Assembly (NCBI GenBank): GCA_902547955.1
Contig: CACCPY010000012.1
Span: 1-39,939, forward strand
DNA length: 39,939 nt
Direction of reading: 5' to 3'
Source: an uncultured Alphaproteobacteria bacterium
Lineage (GTDB): Bacteria > Pseudomonadota > Alphaproteobacteria > Methylaequorales > Methylaequoraceae
Under the pieces are notes generated by a model that saw nothing but the letters and a program-made list of their open reading frames with translations, was not told where the DNA came from and searched no databases. The position numbers and the translations under genes were made by a program. This document shows, piece after piece, positions 34,836-39,939 of this stretch (the stretch's first letter is position 1; every line of letters starts with the position of its first letter).

Positions 34836-34873
34836 TTACAGGAGAAAAAATAAATATAGGACTTTTGGGGGAA

Positions 34874-37800
34874 ATGGTCGTAAGCAAGTTAAATGGAAAA
34901 TACAAAGGCGTAGCAGTTACGTCAGCATTAATAAGCTTTTTGGTTTTTGTACAACCAAATAGAGGCTTTTCTGGCGAAATGCCATCAGGTGCCAGCGTAC
35001 AGTCAGGCGATATTACCATTACTGGTACTGAAACAAACCATATGATCATTGACTCAAATTCTCAAAAGTCAATAATTAACTGGAATAGTTTTTCAATACA
35101 TAAGCAAGGTAGAGTTGACTTTAACCAACCATCTACAAGTTCCTTTTCATTGAACAGAGTAAAAGGTTCAACGCCGTCAACTATAGCTGGTCAATTGAAT
35201 TCTAACGGTAAAATTATGCTTATTAACCCTAATGGAGTGGTTATAACTCCAAGTGGAGTAGTAAATACAAAATCGTTTACAGCTTCAACATTGAACATAA
35301 AAGATGACGATTTTATAAATGAGCGATATAAATTTGAAGGCAATGGTATCTCAAAAGGGGTAAAAAACTCAGGAAAGATTACGATAGGTGGCGGTGGTCA
35401 CGCAGCACTTCTTGGTGGATATGTTTCTAACACAGGTATTGTAACGGCAAAACTAGGAAAAATTGCTCTTGGAGCAGGTGAAAAAATAACATTAGATTTT
35501 GTGGGCGATGGACTAATGACGGTTTCTATTCCCAATCATCAACTTAATGCTATTAGAGATATTAACGGGAAAACGCTTAAAAGTATTGTTTCAAATTCTG
35601 GTACACTAAAAGCAAACGGTGGAATCATAAAACTTTCAGCAGCTACTGCAAGAAGCTTAACTCGAAATACTGTAAATATAGGTTCTACAGGTAGTATTAT
35701 AGCAAAAACTGTTAGAAGTAAGCCAGGTAAAGTTGTAATAGGTAGTCCAACAACAAATTCTGTTCGAATTGCAGGAAATATTGATGTTTCTAGCTCAATA
35801 ACTTCTCTATCTCCATCAGGAAAAGTTGTAATTGAAGGCAGAAGAATAACACACAGTGGAAATATTTACGCCAATGGAGCGTTTGGGGGTAAAATTAATG
35901 TTATTTCCAAAGATAGCATAAAGCTTGATGGATCAATATTAGCAAAAGGCATTTCTGATAAGGGTGGAAAAGTCATCATTATGTCAGAAAATGCAATAGA
36001 AACTACTCCCAAAAATGTAATTGATGTTTCAGGACAATACAAAGGGGGTGAAATAAGAACCTTAGCAAAGAAAAATATCAAAATTTTAGGAACTCTCTCT
36101 GCAAATTCTGCTCAGTTGGGAGGGAAAATAGATATTACAGCTGAAAAAGTAAAAGTTGAAAAGGCAAAAATTGAAGCAAAAGGTAATTACCAAGGAGGAA
36201 AAGTAAGAATCGGTGGTGATTATCTAGGCGGAAATATAACCAATTTGGATAATAAAGTTAAACAGGGATTTGTTTCCCGCTTTGGCGACCAACCCACATT
36301 AGCCAATTCCAAGCAAACGGTCGTTAAGGCGGACGCAAATATAGATGTGTCCAGTTCGGCAGGGAAAGGAGGAACAGCCGTGATTTGGTCAGATGAAATG
36401 ACTGATTTCAATGGAACCATCAATGCTAAAGGTGCTGATTTAAAACAAATCACATCTCATTTAAGTAATACAAACCATATTGATTCAAAAAGTGATCCCC
36501 CAAGAAAGTCACTATGGATGAAGGAACCTTTAATTTCGTCTGTGGTGGACCCCCCTCCTCCACGGTCTTACGATAAAGGTGGAGGATTTGTAGAAATTTC
36601 CTCTAAAAATTACCTAAAAAGAGCCAATATTGCTGGGGTTTCTCTTAATGGTGGAACTTTGCTTCTAGATCCTCGAGATATTTACGTCAGAGATAGCTCT
36701 TTAGGTGGTTATACATTGACGAGTAATCTCAATGATGTTGACAGTTTTAATGATGGAACTAATGCTCTCTATCAAGTTAACAGTTCCACAATTGAAGCAG
36801 CTCTTACATCAGGAACAAATGTTATTCTTCAGGCACGCCAAGATATATTTGTTCAAAGTGATATAATCGCTACAGGCAGTTCAGGCGGGGATCTTACAAT
36901 AAATGCTGGGGTAGATATTGAAATTTCTGCTAATATTACAACGGCAAATGGTGACTTAAATTTGATAGCTAATAATGCATCTGTTACAAGCAGAGGGACA
37001 GACAATTCTGACATTGATGTAACTAGTACGCTAAACTTAGGAACTGGAGATTTAAACATCACCCTCGGTAATGTTTCAAGTGGCAATTCTAATAATGTCA
37101 ATTTAGGCCTCGCTACTGTCAATGCAAATAATATTACCCTAACTGATTCAGGAACGGGCTCAAATACCTCCCGAGTAAGTATTTTGGGTGACTTAAACGC
37201 TTCAACAGCAATAAATGTGACTAGCACCAATAAACGCATAAACGTAGGTGGTGCTTCATTAACGGCTGATGGTACCGGAACCGCTGTTGATATAACATCA
37301 AAATATCTAAGTGGAAATGGTTCTGTGAGCACTCCAAATGGAATTTGGCGAGCAATCAACACTGATACTTCTAGTAATGGAGCAAGATTCGGTGGATTCA
37401 CCGGCGACTTTATCCAATATGGTTATTCTTCAGGTGATGTTATTCAAGGAACGGGTAGCGGTTTACTTAGTGCATATGATCCAGGTAATCTAACAAGAAT
37501 TTACAATGTATTTAGTTCAACTTCATACCATTTAACAAAAGAATATGACGGAACAAACTCAACAGCATCTGCTTCCTTTAATACTTCTTCTCCATCTGTT
37601 ACTGGGGCTTTGGGTGCTGCGATACCAACTGGGCTAACGGTTACTTTAAACAACCCAACTTTTACCTATGACGATGTAAATCAGGGAAATCAACAGGTTA
37701 GTGCAGACGCAGCCTATACCATAACATCTAAAAGTCATACGAACTTTACCGATATATTTGGATTATCAACAAGTGCCACTGCAGCAACCCTTACTGGGCG

Positions 37801-39939
37801 TATTTCACGTAAAAACATTCAAATTCAGGGTGAGAAGTACTATGATGCCACAACTGACATCGTAGCTGCCGCGGATTCTGCTGGTTTTGGAGGGCTAGAG
37901 GTAATAGGTCTAATAGCGGGTGAAGACCTTCAATTTACAGCTGGTACAGACAGTTTCTTCACAATGGTTGCAGATCCTGCAGATACATACACAACTTTTA
38001 CTATGAGCAACATTTCATTAACTAATGGTAATGGTAGTGGTGGTGTCGCGGGCGACCCCAATAACTATAACGTAACATCAACGGCCTTTAGAATTAAGCC
38101 ACGACCGCTAAAAGTCAAGTTGACAAAACAATATGATACTAATGCAACATTTGACAGCGATGATACTGTCTTCTTTGAATACCCAACAATGGGTAGTCCT
38201 CCTAGTAATGCAGCTACAAGAACAGGTGTTTTTAATGAAACATTAGCGCTAACAGGTACTGGGACTATTACTGGAGGCACAACAGACGTAGGTACCGGTT
38301 ATGTAGTGACTGGAATGAGTTTAGCGGATGGTTTCGGCGCAGCAAGTAATTATAGCATTAACGGAAACGTAGAAGCAGATATTACACAAAAAGTTGTAAA
38401 TCTATCAGGATCAAGAGCGGATGATGGTACCACGAGTGTGGCCGGATCAATAATGACGGTTGAAACTGGAACAACAGAAACACTTACTGCTAGTGGGTCT
38501 GGAACGGCCGCACAGTCATCACCAGGAATTGGGATATTAGTTGATGCTACATCTCCAGGAATTAACTTAGTTAGTGGAACAGGAACAGCCAGCAACTATA
38601 CTTTGACTGGTGGCACTCATCAGGTTGACATATCTGCCACAAGTGCATACATAACTGGTACTAAGACCTATGATGCCTCCACAGCAATATCTGCAGCAAT
38701 TTTAAGTTTTGTTGACCCAAGTAATCCCAGTGCTAACGTAACAATAACCGGGTCAGGAACAGCCAGCTCAGCAAATGTAGGAAATAGTGTTGCAATTACC
38801 AATGCTAACATAGGGACTCTAGCGTTGGGTGGAGCAGATGCCGGTAGTTACAACATTAATACAATTGCGATTAATGGGTATTTAAACGTTAGTATAACAC
38901 CTAAAACAATTAATTTAAGCGGTACGAGACTGTATGATGGAACAGTTAACGCAGCAAATACAGATCTATCTGTTGCATCGGGAACAGTTGGGACTGAAAC
39001 ACTCACCATTTCAGGAACTGGTACACTTAATGCTGGTGGTGTGGGAAGTCGTACAATTAGCAACACAGGAAGTTTGGCCTTAAGCAATGGAACAAATGGT
39101 GGGATAGGATCTAACTATACACTAGACGGTGGAACGCACTCAATGACAATAAACCCTTTACCGCTTACGATTACTGGTACTAAAGTCTATGATGGTGATA
39201 ATGAGGTCCACTCCAATACACCAGAAGCTCAAATACAAAATATAATTTCAGGCGAAAATGTTTTATTCTCTGGATTTGCTCGATCAGACAGTGAAGATGT
39301 AGGAACTAACATTAATATTGGAACAATAAATACATGGGCACTGACTGATCAAACACATGCTGCATCAAACTATACATTTACCGGGGGAAACCTAACAATT
39401 GACATTACGCAAAGAGAAATCAAGCTTACTGGTACTAAAACATATGATGGTAACACAGATGCAGCTGGAAGTACAATTACCAGAATGGAAGCTCAGGGTA
39501 CCTACTCTGCTCCTGGAAGTAGTTCCAATACTAGTACTTTTGGTACAGGTTTAGTTTCTGGCGGTGTAGCTTATTTTCTTCCTGTAAATGTAGCAGACGG
39601 TCACTCATTAAGAGAAACTTTAACAATAAACGGAACAGGTACAGCAGACAGTAAGGATGTAGCCAGTGCAACAGCAATAACTAGTAATGGTACGCTTGCT
39701 CTTGCAGATGGTTCAAATGGAGGAAAAGCATCTAATTATAAAATAACGCTGTCATCAGCGAATCACGACTACTCGGTAACTTCAAAACCTGTTGATTTAG
39801 ATGGTTCAAAAGTATACGACGGTTCAAACGCTGTATTAGCTTCTGAGCTAAGCGTTGTTCCAAGTACGTTAATTGGTTCAGAGCAACTTGGATTGACCGG
39901 ATCAACGACAACAACAGGCTCAGGTGGCACACAGAAGAA
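34874..39939 (+). CDS. Two-partner secretion exoprotein TpsA2, partial (runs off the window)
   Basis: At least 1688 residues are encoded, without a stop. A signal peptide (about residues 1-36) precedes the TPS secretion domain: MLINPNGVVITPSGVV carries the NPNG motif, then FTAST and GGGGHAALLGGYV. A beta-helix-like region follows, with a Pro-rich insert (DPPPPRSYDKG) near residue 558 before LLLDPRDIYV. From about residue 890 at least nine YDG/MBG-like repeats follow. The start matches tpsA1: both have GGA-CTTTG-rich sequence, then GAGGAA or GGGGAA, then ATGGT. A stronger AGGAG at 34840 has no ATG at a useful distance. Unlike TpsA1 it has no PA14 domain. It is presumably exported by TpsB2. Confidence 0.88.
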   Translation, partial: MVVSKLNGKYKGVAVTSALISFLVFVQPNRGFSGEMPSGASVQSGDITITGTETNHMIIDSNSQKSIINWNSFSIHKQGRVDFNQPSTSSFSLNRVKGSTPSTIAGQLNSNGKIMLINPNGVVITPSGVVNTKSFTASTLNIKDDDFINERYKFEGNGISKGVKNSGKITIGGGGHAALLGGYVSNTGIVTAKLGKIALGAGEKITLDFVGDGLMTVSIPNHQLNAIRDINGKTLKSIVSNSGTLKANGGIIKLSAATARSLTRNTVNIGSTGSIIAKTVRSKPGKVVIGSPTTNSVRIAGNIDVSSSITSLSPSGKVVIEGRRITHSGNIYANGAFGGKINVISKDSIKLDGSILAKGISDKGGKVIIMSENAIETTPKNVIDVSGQYKGGEIRTLAKKNIKILGTLSANSAQLGGKIDITAEKVKVEKAKIEAKGNYQGGKVRIGGDYLGGNITNLDNKVKQGFVSRFGDQPTLANSKQTVVKADANIDVSSSAGKGGTAVIWSDEMTDFNGTINAKGADLKQITSHLSNTNHIDSKSDPPRKSLWMKEPLISSVVDPPPPRSYDKGGGFVEISSKNYLKRANIAGVSLNGGTLLLDPRDIYVRDSSLGGYTLTSNLNDVDSFNDGTNALYQVNSSTIEAALTSGTNVILQARQDIFVQSDIIATGSSGGDLTINAGVDIEISANITTANGDLNLIANNASVTSRGTDNSDIDVTSTLNLGTGDLNITLGNVSSGNSNNVNLGLATVNANNITLTDSGTGSNTSRVSILGDLNASTAINVTSTNKRINVGGASLTADGTGTAVDITSKYLSGNGSVSTPNGIWRAINTDTSSNGARFGGFTGDFIQYGYSSGDVIQGTGSGLLSAYDPGNLTRIYNVFSSTSYHLTKEYDGTNSTASASFNTSSPSVTGALGAAIPTGLTVTLNNPTFTYDDVNQGNQQVSADAAYTITSKSHTNFTDIFGLSTSATAATLTGRISRKNIQIQGEKYYDATTDIVAAADSAGFGGLEVIGLIAGEDLQFTAGTDSFFTMVADPADTYTTFTMSNISLTNGNGSGGVAGDPNNYNVTSTAFRIKPRPLKVKLTKQYDTNATFDSDDTVFFEYPTMGSPPSNAATRTGVFNETLALTGTGTITGGTTDVGTGYVVTGMSLADGFGAASNYSINGNVEADITQKVVNLSGSRADDGTTSVAGSIMTVETGTTETLTASGSGTAAQSSPGIGILVDATSPGINLVSGTGTASNYTLTGGTHQVDISATSAYITGTKTYDASTAISAAILSFVDPSNPSANVTITGSGTASSANVGNSVAITNANIGTLALGGADAGSYNINTIAINGYLNVSITPKTINLSGTRLYDGTVNAANTDLSVASGTVGTETLTISGTGTLNAGGVGSRTISNTGSLALSNGTNGGIGSNYTLDGGTHSMTINPLPLTITGTKVYDGDNEVHSNTPEAQIQNIISGENVLFSGFARSDSEDVGTNINIGTINTWALTDQTHAASNYTFTGGNLTIDITQREIKLTGTKTYDGNTDAAGSTITRMEAQGTYSAPGSSSNTSTFGTGLVSGGVAYFLPVNVADGHSLRETLTINGTGTADSKDVASATAITSNGTLALADGSNGGKASNYKITLSSANHDYSVTSKPVDLDGSKVYDGSNAVLASELSVVPSTLIGSEQLGLTGSTTTTGSGGTQK
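37540..39939 (+). repeat. Tandem YDG/MBG-like domain repeats within tpsA2
   Basis: The motif Y-D-G/A or a variant recurs at about 37544, 37841, 38132, 38420 (degenerate ADDG), 38669, 38933, 39188, 39443 and 39815, each preceded by a short G-x-K/R stretch and followed by a Gly/Thr-rich strand ending in NYT or NYN. Unit length is mostly 85-100 residues. The array continues beyond the window. Confidence 0.8.

Noticed and set aside
36853-37401. 182-residue open frame on the minus strand opposite tpsA2.
   Set aside because: Same kind of antisense shadow of a repetitive gene; no start signal or family match.
37540-39939. Repeats at the right end as a CRISPR or DNA-level tandem array.
   Set aside because: The periodicity is at protein level, units differ in length and sequence, and the frame stays open. 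No CRISPR-type direct repeats were noticed elsewhere in the window.

Overview
The window is chromosomal DNA of an AT-rich, compact-genome alphaproteobacterium. This rests on the very A/T-biased, lysine/asparagine-rich proteins, gene-to-gene spacings that are mostly overlaps of 1-17 bp, and alphaproteobacterial neighbourhoods: hemE-hemH-hemJ-rho, hisB-DUF2628-hisH-hisA-hisF-hisE beside hslVU, mltA-Tim44 beside secB, and mnmE-mnmG-rsmG-parA-parB. A streamlined marine lineage (SAR11-like or HIMB59/AEGEAN-like) would fit, but that is inference.

Layout. 1-4.6 kb (+): haem genes hemE, hemH, hemJ, then rho and xth; rho is split by one extra G in a run of six. 4.6-8.35 kb (-): a histidine operon hisB-DUF2628-hisH-hisA-hisF-hisE ending in a HIT gene. 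8.4-10.3 kb (+): hslV-hslU. 10.3-12.45 kb (-): Tim44-like gene, mltA and smr. 12.5 kb (+): secB. 13.0-13.9 kb (-): an unrecognised coiled-coil gene and tRNA-Gly(GCC). 14.0-15.1 kb (+): LON-domain, Trm112-like and DUF971 genes. 15.1-16.3 kb (-): a UbiH-type monooxygenase. 16.3-20.1 kb (+): ftsK, a BON lipoprotein and gshB. 20.1-26.0 kb (-): tpsB1-tpsA1, a two-partner secretion locus. 26.0-26.4 kb: the only gene-free stretch over 300 bp. 26.4-32.9 kb (+): mnmE, mnmG, rsmG, parA, parB, dnaQ. 32.9-33.0 kb: a short AT-rich gap with two perfect DnaA boxes. 33.0 kb to the end (+): tpsB2 and tpsA2, the latter running off the window.

The chromosome-maintenance block carries two parS sites, a near-perfect one at the mnmE/mnmG junction and a perfect one inside rsmG. 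It is bracketed by two paralogous tpsB-tpsA operons pointing away from it. Each tpsB gene is preceded by the same arrangement: two DnaA-box-like sequences facing each other, 48 or 49 bp apart. The replication origin therefore probably lies at one or both edges of this block, and the surface-secretion operons may share a regulatory element with it.

The most interesting signals are this mirrored arrangement with its duplicated box pair, a PA14-like domain present in only one of the two secreted proteins, transporters whose usual VRGF motif has lost its arginine, the rho frameshift, and the unrecognised protein beside secB.
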